From NCBI RefSeq assembly GCF_019393635.1, contig NC_057867.1:64483492-64547491 (forward strand): a DNA stretch of 64,000 nt. The letters are read 5' to 3'. This document shows positions 55,520 through 64,000 of this stretch, in pieces (position 1 is the first letter of the stretch; each line of letters begins with the position of its first letter). The stretch is from Dromiciops gliroides (lineage: Eukaryota > Chordata > Mammalia > Microbiotheria > Microbiotheriidae). The notes under the pieces were generated by a model. The model searched no databases and was not told where the DNA came from. It saw only the letters and a program-made list of their open reading frames with translations. Both the position numbers and the translations under genes were made by a program.

Positions 55520-55665
55520 AAGTTCTATAGCATTGAATTTGGAGTCAGAAGACCTAGACTTATTACTTGCTGCCTTTGTAACCCTGGGCAAGTCACCTAA
55601 TCTCCCTGGGCCTCACTTTCCCCATCCATAGGATGAGACGTTTTCTTCCAGCTCTAGACCTTAGG
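55520..55665 (+). repeat. MIR-type SINE fragment, sense
   Basis: GAATTTGGAGTCAGAAGACC, TTTGTAACCCTGGGCAAGTC and GGGCCTCACTTTCCCCATCC. Confidence 0.75.
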
Positions 55666-55959
55666 AGCTGTCCAGTAGGTAATTGACAATGTGACCATCA
55701 AGCTTGAGTGACAAGTTGGGACTGGACACAGGTTGAGGGATCACCTTCAAAGAGATGCTAAGTGGAAGAATGTGACCAAGAGGAGAAAGAGAAGAAGGGA
55801 TTGCCCCCCCCACTGGAACTAGACGACAACAGAGGACAGATGAATTTCCCGTGCTTCAGATAACAATAAGGAGAATTCATAGGTACAAAGAAGGCTGGAA
55901 CCAGTCTTGGGAAGAAGAAATGGGTAGTGATGGCTAGATCCTCCCTGCTGAGGGCAGAA

Positions 55960-56770
55960 AGGCGACCATATGTGGACCTCACGTGGCCACGTGGGAGGGG
56001 TGCTGGGGTGCAGAGCCAAGATGAGACAGAGAGGCTGCCAAGTCTCCAGCCCACTTCTGCTGACTCACATGGGTAAGAACGATGCCACCAGAAGAAACCT
56101 GGAATGGATCTCCAGGGAAGTTCACAATAGGAAACTGAAGGGCTTGGGGGAGGTAGGGGGGAGGCAGCAATACACATGGTGTTTTCATCACTTTTCTCCA
56201 CTTGAAAGGTATGTATCACTTTGAAAGAGAAGGGAGGCTATGGAAGGTAACCAGCTAGCCAAGTAGATGCTATCTAAGAATGGAATTTGATTTTCTGGAC
56301 CATGACTCAAGATAACCAGAATGATGGGCAAGGGACAGAGGACAACTTATGGGAACTGGGCTGAATGTATTTGGCAGAAGACTCACTGACCTGATCAAGA
56401 GGGCATTGGGCTGAAATGGAAGGAGGAAGGGAAAATATGCTCAGATAAAACTGCCAAACCAGATGCTTAGAAAGATAATCAGGGTGTCATCAAAAAGAAG
56501 TACAATCTTGAAGGAGGGGCCCAGTCATTGTCCACAGCTGGGAAAGGAGTCAAGAACAATGCTTATAGCTTCGGGGGCCTCCCTAATCCTTTTATCTCAG
56601 GAAGAGGAGTAAGCCACAGTCAGTGGCACTCTGGGCCTAGTGCTGACCGACAAGGAGGGAGTGGTTGGTGATGTGGGAACTTTGAAAGAAAGTGACCTTG
56701 TCATCTTAGAGGCCATGATAGCTACTGAAGTGGCCCCAAGAGGAACGTCAGTCTCTAAAAAAGGCAATGC
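55960..56770 (+). mobile_element. CR1-type LINE remnant with ORF1 esterase and ORF2 endonuclease pieces, sense
   Basis: 56060-56140 reads HMGKNDATRRNLEWISREV, matching the HVGTND...RNLE-IS-E block of the SGNH/PC-esterase domain in CR1 ORF1. 56310-56415 carries a decayed ARD... region and VFGRRLTDLIKRAL -like text, the ORF1 C-terminus. 56640-56720 reads LTDKEGVVGDVGTLKESDLV, like the CR1 ORF2 endonuclease C-terminal block (L-NKE-LV-DV...G-SDHE). Order and spacing fit one compacted, dead CR1 copy. Confidence 0.65.
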
Positions 56771-57049
56771 TGACTCTATGATGAAGACACACTTGGCTCT
56801 CTGTCCTTTCAGAATCTTTCTTGCACACTCTCAGTCTTTCCTTTATACTTGTGCTAGAAAGCGTGCTATTCCATGTCCCTGTCGGTGTTAAGTAAGGCCC
56901 TACTGATGTTGATGGCTGCCATCCTCACAGTCACAAAAGCAATAGACTGGAAGGAACGAGGAGGAGCTATCTAGTCCAGCCCCCTGCCTCCAGGCCAACT
57001 CCACAGAAATCTGTGATGACCAACATGGTAGCCCTCGTTTATTGCCCAC

Positions 57050-57218
57050 TCACATTCTGTCTTGGATTATGGTTATGTCTCTCAAGGAGACAAAGATTTC
57101 CAAGACAGAGGACAGAGACTGCCTTCTTCATCCTCTTGGGCCCCATAGCCCAGTCTACCTCAGGGATAGGGGCTCAGAAGAGGCTTGTTGATTGAATGAA
57201 TGAATGAATGAATGAATG
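57050..57218 (+). repeat. L2 3' end with (TGAA)n tail, sense
   Basis: CAGAGGACAGAGACTGCCTT, CCATAGCCCAGTCTACCTCA and GGCTTGTTGATTGAATGAAT; the TGAA array (57192-57218) is the normal L2 terminus. Confidence 0.8.
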
Positions 57219-57789
57219 TCCCAAGGAAAAGAATGGAGACCAGTGAAAGTTACAGAGCATCAGATAGTGTCTGGAAAACCTTCCTGGTCATTCAAGCTTT
57301 CCCCAAATGGAATGAGCTGCCTTGGGCAGCAGCAGTTTTTCCCTCTCCTAAAGTCTTCAAATGAAGGTTTGTTGAAGATGTTACAGAAAGGCCTCCTGTT
57401 CCAGGACAGGTTGAATGAGAAAGTCTCAGAGGTCCTGCCCAGCCCTGAGATACTGTAAATGCTTCATAGCCATGCTCTTTGGTGGCCCATTTCAGCTCTT
57501 TCTTCCTTTTGCCTAGCCTCTGACCTGCTCGTTCCAATGGAAGCCCAGCTCTTTGGTGTCTGTCCCCAGTAGAGAAAGCCTGTGTTCCTGCATGGCAATG
57601 AAGCTCATGTCCATTGGCCTTCCCCTCCAAGAGGTAGGAGGGGCAATGGCTGTTCTGATGTTGTAGTCTGTCTCACGGAAAAGCAAAGTCCTTTGGTCAC
57701 ATAGCTAAGACAACGAATTGGTAGCAGTGGAAAAGTGACTGCATCCCCTGGCTCACCTTTTCTCTCGACCTGGAGAGCAAGAAGATAGT

Positions 57790-58015
57790 AAGAACAATAT
57801 TAACTCAGATATCTATAGCACTAGGAGGTTTGTAGAATGCTCCCCTCATAATAAGCCAGTGAGATAGATAGAAGCATGACTGTACCCATCTTGCAGCTTA
57901 AGGAAACTGAGACTCAAAGAGGTGATGGGGCCAACCCTATAATTACACAGTCAAGGAGTTAGGATTTCAACTCAGGTCTCCTGATTCCAAGTCCAGTGTA
58001 CAACTTGCCACACGA
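57790..58015 (-). repeat. MIR-type SINE, antisense
   Basis: AAGGAAACTGAGACTCAAAG AGG, ATTTCAACTCAGGTCTCCTG ATTCCAAGTCCAGTG and the 5' part TAGCACTAGGAGGTTTGTAG. Confidence 0.75.
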
Positions 58016-58094
58016 CACTGACTAAGGAGCCAAGGAGAAAGGAAGAATGGTAGGAACCTTGGGGAACTATTGGAGGCATGGGAAACGTCTAGAG

Positions 58095-58180
58095 CAGGGA
58101 GGCTTAACCAATTATAGTGAAATAGTTATCAAAATATTTTTTAAAAAACAGGTCCACAGACCACAGGTTAAGAATCTCTC
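58095..58180 (+). mobile_element. hAT-type MITE, internally deleted copy
   Basis: CAGGGAGGCTTAACC start and GGTTAAGAATCTCTC end frame only about 85 bp, with the family's TTATCAAAATATTTTTTAAA core. Confidence 0.65.
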
Positions 58181-58189
58181 ATCTGGACC

Positions 58190-58310
58190 AAATGCTTGTT
58201 GAATGACTTACTGATTGAACAATGTTCCAAGCCCTGTGCCAGGTGCAGGGGCTACAAAGACAAAAACAAATCGATCCCTGACCTCAGAAAGCTTCCACTC
58301 TTATTTCCAC
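58190..58310 (-). repeat. L2 3' end, antisense
   Basis: CCAAGCCCTGTGCCAGGTGC AGGGGCTACAAAGACAAAAA and CTCAGAAAGCTTCCACTCTT. Confidence 0.75.
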
Positions 58311-59204
58311 ATTCAGGCGATTATAAAGCATATACCAAGTAAATACTAATCCATTTTATAGGGAAGGCATTAGCAACTGGGGGAGACTGGCTAGGCCTTT
58401 TATAAGAAGCAGACAGGGGACAGTGGGGTGACGGCATTCTAGTAACAAGCAGAGGCCTCTCCTCCCCCATCCTGTCCCGTTCTGGCCTCGTCTCACCTCA
58501 CCTCCCTCGGTGCATGTTGGGGATAGTGACCCGAGACGATAACTGCAGGTGGGCAGGCAAGTTTCCTGGCCAGGTCTTTGCAAGCCCAGGTTTATCCAAT
58601 TAGATGAGCTTTCAGAAAATAAAGCTGGGTGTTTTAATAGCATCTTTTGGTAGATAATAAGGTAATCCTGGACAACCGGACATACTATTCTGCAAAGAAT
58701 ACAGCAAACGTGAAGGAGCCCAGCTTTTTGGTCATAAGGTACCCTCTACCTTAACATTTGGCATGCTGGCAAATACATAAGGTGCTCAAGGAATGAAAGA
58801 TCCAGGGCCAATGGCCGGAGAGGAGCCGAACTGAACATTGCCCACATTTTTGAGGGTTTTAAAATACCAAAGCTCATTTTGCATGCATCTGGGGAGTTGG
58901 GATAGACAATAACAATACTCCACAATGTGTGGCTCTCAAACTTTCTCTCAAGTACAGAGCTGCAACTTCCTCCCTGTAGATGACAGGAGTGCTGGGAGAC
59001 AGTAGTAGCTGGACATGAGACCAGCTGCTCTTCACCTTTCCCCTCCATCACACTAGCTCAGCCCCTGACCTTCAGAGAGAATGGCTGTATGGGACCAGAA
59101 GCAAGTACTCTCAGGTTCCTCCCTCCAACCTAGAGAGTAATGGATTGGTGGCAAGGAAGATGAGGGAGGCTCTGTGCTGGTGGTCAGAGAGAGGTAGCCA
59201 GGCT

Positions 59205-59475
59205 GTAGTGCAAAGAGCTCTGATTCCAAAGTCAGGAGAACCTCAGTTCTGGGCCTACTCAGTCACTAACTCCCTGTGGGACTTTGGTTAAATAATTCCA
59301 CTCATTTACTCATTCAACAAGCATTGTACTGAGCACCTGGGATATGCTAGGAACTGGGGTTACAAAAACCATAATGAAACCATCCCTGCCCTCAAAGATA
59401 TTACATTCTAAGAAGGGAGTCTACATACAGAGACAAATAAATACAAAATAGATATAGATGCAAAATAAAGAGGAA
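59205..59475. repeat. MIR piece (+) followed by L2 3' end (-)
   Basis: TAGTGCAAAGAGCTCTGATT CCAAAGTCAGGAGAACC (MIR sense), then CAACAAGCATTGTACTGAGC ACC, GATATGCTAGGAACTGGGGT and CCTGCCCTCAAAGATATTAC ATTCTAAG (L2 reverse). Confidence 0.7.
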
Positions 59476-60029
59476 GTCCTGTTGGAGGCTCTAAATGAGA
59501 GGGCTCAGTGAGCAGCTCCCTGAAGGCCGAGGCCAGCTTTGGTTTTCTGTGCTCTTGGGAATGGTGGGCCATGCCACAGCAGAGCTGTGCTTGCAAATAA
59601 CTGTGCCCTTGGTTGGATGTCCCCAAATGACTCCTAGCACAGTCGATATCACAGGAAGCCCCTAGCCCTTTGGCATCTCAATTCGAAGGACAGATGTTCA
59701 TTTACTCCATCCAGCAGTCCAGAAATGAGCAGTAAGGTCAGCTTCCTGCCACTAGAGAAGGAGAGGTTACTACCATTTGTGGGAGAGAGAAACCACTAGA
59801 AACCCTGTCTGTGTGGCCAGTCATGAATTCCACAGAAGTAGAGCTAGAGTCTGAGGGGTTATGGAGTCTTGAATCCAGGCTTGACTCCCTGAAGCCCACT
59901 CTTCAAGAAGACCTCAGCCTATTTCTTCTCTCTGCTATCTCCAGGAAATAGAGGTAGAGGAAGAATGTGATGATTCCTGTTCTTCTCTCTTGGTTTTAGC
60001 TGGCATCAATTTCAAGCCAATTTTCCCAA

Positions 60030-60430
60030 GGCAATGTGATGTAGTAGAAAGATCCATGAGGTTCAAGCAAGTTCCTACCCTAAACATCCCCCTCCCCCCC
60101 AAACAAATCATGGATAACTATGCCTCCCACAGAAGACCCCTCCAAACTGCCCCATCCTGCACAGCGTACACAAACATACCCCCTTTGCTAGTCAATTAAA
60201 ACTAACTAAAAAAATTTTTAAAGAAAACAAAAAGAAAAGAAAGAGCTGTGAGCTCTGGGAGTCAGGGGACCTGAATTCTAGTCTTGCCCTGCCATTTGCT
60301 GGCTATGTGACCTCAGGGATTCTCTTCCCCATTCTGTAAAATAGGGTGTGGGTGGGGGAGGTTGGTAGTCTAAATGACTCTTTCCATCCTTTCCATCCAA
60401 GATCCTTTCCATCTTAAACATGCTGTGGTT
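60030..60430 (+). repeat. MIR pieces, sense
   Basis: GGCAATGTGATGTAGTAGAA AGATCC near 60030 and, at 60240-60425, GAGCTGTGAGCTCTGGGAGT CAGG, GAATTCTAGTCTTGCCCTGC, CTATGTGACCTCAGGG and GTCTAAATGACTCTTTCCAT CC. Confidence 0.65.
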
Positions 60431-60707
60431 GCATCCTTCGTGACTTTTGGCTACTGACCATAATTATAACTGGTTTCATTTTTTTCCAATCTAATTACTG
60501 TGTCAACAGCCTCAGCTCCTTGAAGAGGTGAGGCAGAGCTGCAGCCCTACCCCAGTTGCCATTTGTACTGCCTAGCCAGGAATAAGGAGAGCTAAGGCTA
60601 GCCGGTCATGGGAGCCTAGAAAATCAGGCGCTAACTAGTCATGGTTACATTCTGGCTAGGTGTGATTCTCAAGGGAAGACAACTCTTATTTTTAAAAGCC
60701 CATTACA

Positions 60708-61860
60708 TAATCTGAGAGTTGGAAGGGTCCTCAGGGGCTATCTAGTCTAACCCATTCCCCCAGGAATTCCCAGTGCAAAATCCGTTAACAAGTGGCCATG
60801 CAGTCCCAAGCCCTTCAGTGGAGGGGAGTTCACTTTCTCCCAAGACAGCCCGTTATGGGGCAGCTGGGTGGAACTGCAGGGGGTAGAACACCAGCTCTGG
60901 AGTCAGGAGAACTGAGTTCCAATCTGGCCTCAGACACTTACTAGCTGTGTGACCCTGGACAAGTCACTTAACTCCAATTACCTCGGAAAAAAAAACAAAA
61001 GACAGCCCATTCCACCTTTAGACAGCTCTGATGGTTAAGAAGTTGTTCCTTATATTGAGCAGAAAACTGTATATCTTCCACCTGCTGCTCCTAGTTCTTC
61101 CCTCTAGGGCCAAGCCAGCCCTTCAAAAACATGAAGAGATAGCTCACATTCTGCCCCAAGTATCTTCTTCTCCAGGCTAAACAACTCAGCTCCTTCAACT
61201 GGTTCTTGTAGGACATAACTTCCAGTCTTCTCACCACCACCACCTCGTTGCCATTCTCTGGATGTACTCCAGTTTGTTAATGTCCTTTCTAAAGTGAGGC
61301 ACCCAGGACTGAACAGAACAGAACATCCCAGACGCAATGGTACTATCCATCTTCTGCATAGGCTACACACTATACCTTAGCTTTCATGGATGGCTCATAT
61401 TGAGCTTCCAGGGACTAAAAACCCCTGATCATTTTTCAGACAAATTACTGTCTAGCCACAACTCCCCCTCATCTTGTACTTGTTGATTTTTTTTACCCTG
61501 AAATGTAAGACTTTACGTTTATGAGCCCTAATTAAATTTCACCTTACTAGACTCAGCCAATATCATCACTTGTCTAGTTTTTTTTATTCTGACTCTGTCA
61601 TACAGCATGTTAGCTAACCCTCCTATCTTTGTGTCATCTGCAAATTTGATAAGCATGTCATGTATGCCTTTATCCGAGTCATTAATAAAAATGCTAAATA
61701 GCACAAGGCCAAGCATGTATCACAGGAAAACTCCAATAAAATGCTCCTTCTAAGCTGAAATTGAGCCATTAATAACTACTCTTCCAATCCCGCCTTTCAG
61801 TCAATTTCAAATCCACCTAATTTTATTACTGTTTAGCCTACATCTCTCCATCTTTGCTCT
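60708..61860 (-). mobile_element. CR1-type LINE 3' half, antisense, split by a SINE
   Basis: On the minus strand 61716-61528 reads MLGLVLFSIFINDSDKG...LIKFADDTKIGGLAN, the reverse transcriptase palm with the FADD catalytic motif and the preceding GPVLF-IFINDLD block of CR1. The + strand continues with the CR1 antisense order (GGATGTACTCCAGTTTGTTA, TGGCTCATATTGAGCTTCCA) down to the 3' tail GAGAGTTGGAAGGGTCCTCA. About 1 kb of the 3' half without the SINE, with frame breaks; not active. Confidence 0.88.
60856..60998 (+). repeat. Short marsupial SINE inserted into the CR1 element
   Basis: Diverged head GGGGCAGCTGGGTGGAACTG and A tail. Target duplication AAGACAGCCCGTT (60842-60854) / AAGACAGCCCATT (60999-61011), made of CR1 sequence. 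Confidence 0.93.
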
Positions 61861-62595
61861 GTGTGGGGACTTAGGCCATCCGTAAAGATGCAACTTTCCT
61901 TCTCTCATCAAAAATCCCTTGTGTCATATCTTTCCCTTCTTTCTGAATGCCACTGGAATCCCACATCCTCCCAGAAATCTTCACTAGTCATACCAAATTC
62001 ATAAATTTCTTCTCCCCCCCCCACAATCGAGCAGGGATGCCTCAATTGATGTCTGTTTTATCCTTTATAAATGTTATGAGTCATGCCTGAAAACTGTCCC
62101 AAATGCAGATGGGCAGCCAATTGGCCTTCAGCCATTCTAACCTTGTAGGACTTTTACCTTTGACTTTCATTCATTCTTCCAAGAAACATTTGTTAGGCAG
62201 GCAGCCAACCATGCACAGTGCAGCTAAAGGATGAAGGACACTCTTTCCAAATGAGATCTGCTTCTGCTCTCTTTCTCAATCTTTCTAATTCATCATCACC
62301 TGAATAACTCACAAATATCTTCTAGTAGGTATTACTTTTTTGTTTGCTATGCTTATCCCAAGGAAAGACAACTCCACTTCTGCATCCCAATTGAATTTTT
62401 TCAAACTTGTCCACATCCCAGTGGGTTGGAAGTGGTTCTTAATGTTTCTCAGCAGATGAGCCAGGTGAGTGGCCTCTTAGCAATTAGAGAGACCTAACCA
62501 GAAACAGCTGGGTTCTTCAGGTAGGCACTACCATGCATATATGCATATGTTTTTGATGACTATAGATATACCTCTCTTGGTTCTCCTACCAGACC

Positions 62596-62789
62596 ATGAG
62601 GTTTTAACCTTTTTTGGGTGTCCCTGGCTAGTCTGATGAAGCATATGGACCCCTCCTCAAAGTAATGTTTTTAAATGATTGAAGGAAACCCTCAATTTCA
62701 ATTAGAGGAGAGTGAAAATAAATATGTAATTTTCATCCAAATTCATGCTCCCCTCGGAGGGGGTCTGGGACCACCAGGTTAAGCCTTCA
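62596..62789 (+). mobile_element. hAT-type MITE (same family)
   Basis: GAGGTTTTAACCTTTTTTGG start and CACCAGGTTAAGCCTTC end. Interior AGTCTGATGAAGCATATGGA CCC, AAGTAATGTTTTTAAATG and GAGTGAAAATAAATATGTAA TTTTCATCC match the longer members of the family. Confidence 0.72.
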
Positions 62790-62823
62790 GGGCAGGTCCA
62801 TATCTGACCTACCATCTGCATTT

Positions 62824-62977
62824 TGTTTTGTTTTGTTTTTTGGCGGGGCAGTGGGGGTTAAGTGACTTGCCCAGGGTCACACAGCTAGTAAGTGTCAAGT
62901 GTCTGAGGCCAGATTTGAACTCAGGTACTCCTGAATCCAGGGCCAGTGCTTTAACCACTGTGCCATCTAGCTGCCCC
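62824..62977 (-). repeat. Short marsupial SINE, the only minus-strand copy
   Basis: Reversed tail (TTTTG)n, GGGGTTAAGTGACTTGCCCA, TTTGAACTCAGGTACTCCTG and reversed head CATCTAGCTGCCCC. Perfect 15-bp target duplication CTACCATCTGCATTT at 62809-62823 and 62978-62992. Confidence 0.97.
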
Positions 62978-63069
62978 CTACCATCTGCATTTAATAATAG
63001 TTTTTAAAAAAAGAATGGCCACATCTATGGCACTTTGATATTTGCCAACAATTTTATAAACATTACTTC

Positions 63070-63240
63070 CCAGAGTGGTTGTTAGGATCAAATGAGAGTT
63101 AGCATAGTAAATATCCCCACTTTAAAGATGAGAAAACTGAGATCCAGATGGCTTGTCCAAGGTCACATGTGCAGCAAGAAGCTGAGTCAGGACTCCAAGA
63201 TAAATCCAGAACAGTGACCTTCTGATTGAATTCTGAATCA
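63070..63240 (-). repeat. MIR-type SINE, antisense
   Basis: AACATTACTTCCCAGAGTGG TTGTTAGGATCAAATGAGAG appears first, then GATGAGAAAACTGAGATCCA GATGG and CCAAGGTCACATGTGCAGCA. Mixed orientation pieces are possible. Confidence 0.6.
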
Positions 63241-63412
63241 TTGTTTATTGTTATACATGACAATCATAACAATGATGCACCCAGGATAAGTCCTTGGGTC
63301 TTACATGTCCAGTTTCACTTGGATGTTGGCTTCTTTGGGGGTAGCATCTGAAGTCATTCCTCCTGTGTAGTATATTGGTGATCTATACCTAACTGGGTAT
63401 AGAAAGTGATCC

Positions 63413-63549
63413 GGGGGCAGCTAGGTGGTGCAGTGGATAGAGCACCGGCCCTGAAGTCAGGAGGACCTGAGTTCAAATATGGCCTCAGACACTTAACACT
63501 TACTAGCTGTGTGACCCTGGGCAAGTCACTTAACCCTCATTGCCCCACA
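63413..63549 (+). repeat. Short marsupial SINE
   Basis: Full-length copy GGGGCAGCTAGGTGGTGCAG ... CCCTCATTGCCCCAC with a short A tail. AGAAAGTGATC before and GAAAAAGTGATC after. Confidence 0.94.
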
Positions 63550-63904
63550 GAAAAAGTGATCTAGGGCTCTCCAGGGTAACCCCTCAGAGAGGAGTGACCT
63601 CCACAAATGAAGATAAAGATCGACTAGTGTGGTCATTCTCCCTAAATGTGATCTATATAGCACTAGGGTATCTGCACTGGAGAGAAACACATTGACTTAG
63701 GATGCCTGGAACTAGAACCAGCCAAGCATGCTGTGTGCTATAATGTATGTGATCAGGCATGACTGTCAGGTACAATTGGACCTCATTTCTCCAGTTCAGC
63801 AAGTAAAGGGGCTCAACCTATGATTTCACTGCTCTAAGAAACTCCCCTTCACCAACCTGCTCCCCCTCCCCTTGATCTTCCCTAGATTAACACCGTCTTT
63901 CCCA

Positions 63905-64000
63905 AACTGTCAGTCTGAGAACTGAACTCAGCACTCTAGATCTGATCTGACTAGGGTAGAGTACAGTGGGACTCTCATCTCCCAAGTCCATACTGCACCT
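63905..64000 (-). repeat. CR1-type fragment, antisense, cut by the window end
   Basis: CACTCTAGATCTGATCTGAC TAGGGTAGAGTACAGTGGGA CTCTCATCTCCC is the CR1 antisense stretch that normally follows the CCCAGGACTGAACAC region. Confidence 0.7.

Larger units (their letters stand above)
22190..64000 (+). other. GABRQ: GABRQ gene body, 5' part only; runs off the right edge
   Basis: The three exons give 228 coding bases, 76 codons with no frame break. Intron 1 is 3,494 bp, intron 2 is 25,576 bp and intron 3 exceeds 12.5 kb; all visible boundaries are GT-AG. The product is an extracellular-facing pentameric receptor subunit of inhibitory synapses. In eutherians theta pairs with alpha and beta or epsilon subunits and its gene lies beside GABRA3 and GABRE on the X, so this window may be X-linked (inference). 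Theta is preferred over beta1-3 because of the D-Q-I-S-E and D-V-R-L-R-P residues. A retained, less diverged beta4-like copy is the same gene under another name. Confidence 0.85.
51488..64000 (+). other. GABRQ: GABRQ intron 3, 5' part
   Basis: Begins GTGAGT after exon 3 and runs to the window edge. It contains MIR, L2 and CR1 remnants, two hAT MITE pieces and three young SINEs. Intron 3 is the giant intron in several beta-subunit genes (family knowledge), which fits its size here. Confidence 0.8.

Noticed and set aside
6102-63549. tRNA genes at the A/B-box-like motifs
   Set aside because: These motifs sit in SINE heads that lack a foldable tRNA acceptor stem and are followed by the CORE segment.
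51488-64000. GABRQ exon 4 (about 221 bp with a W-V-P-D motif)
   Set aside because: No matching frame in the remaining 12.5 kb on the + strand.
1-64000. CRISPR arrays, operons or bacterial-type features
   Set aside because: Spliced gene, SINEs and LINEs show vertebrate DNA. The regular 94-bp array has no spacers and derives from a MIR.
1-64000. LTR or endogenous retrovirus copies
   Set aside because: No paired LTRs, primer-binding site or Gag/Pol/Env motif recognised. All RT-like text fits CR1, L2, RTE or L1.

Overview
This 64 kb window is vertebrate nuclear DNA, almost certainly marsupial. The diagnostic signal is about a dozen young copies of a roughly 140-150 bp tRNA-derived CORE-type SINE with A- and B-box-like promoter motifs, most with clear target-site duplications. 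These sit on a background of CR1/L3, L2, RTE, L1, MIR-type SINE and hAT MITE fossils typical of marsupials. The short-SINE subfamily looks more Australasian (perhaps dasyurid) than opossum, but I cannot settle the species. I recognised no retrovirus or LTR element.

Only one host gene is supported: the 5' end of a GABA-A receptor subunit of the beta/theta branch, read as GABRQ (theta, the mammalian counterpart of avian beta4), on the + strand. Coding exon 1 (22190-22260, signal peptide), exon 2 (25755-25843) and exon 3 (51420-51487) join in frame to give the first 76 residues. Exon sizes (89 and 68 bp for exons 2 and 3), phases and peptide signatures ([30 protein letters not shown]) fit this family. 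The Cys-loop, membrane helices and remaining exons lie beyond the right edge.

Layout. 1-21 kb: upstream intergenic DNA with RTE, L1, CR1/L3, L2, MIR and hAT remnants; in eutherians the divergent GABRA3 lies on this side, but no exon of it is seen. 21.0-22.6 kb: GC- and CpG-rich promoter/5' UTR with a long CTC tract. 22.3-25.7 kb: intron 1, holding a 160 bp interstitial telomeric array. 25.4-25.9 kb: a second CpG-rich patch around exon 2. 25.8-51.4 kb: intron 2, with a ten-copy 94-bp minisatellite grown from a MIR tail, a cluster of seven short SINEs, a three-layer nest of CR1/L3, SINE and RTE, and one copy of an unclassified repeat whose inverted partner lies 4.2 kb away. 51.5-64 kb: start of intron 3, with L2 and CR1 remnants including a CR1 piece that still shows its ORF1 esterase and ORF2 parts.

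The gene would make a plasma-membrane ligand-gated chloride-channel subunit; this window supplies the signal peptide, the N-terminal helix and the first strand of the extracellular domain. No operon, CRISPR array or autonomous mobile system is present. The most unusual structures are the 94-bp array, the telomeric block, the composite mini-L1 and the unclassified inverted repeat pair.
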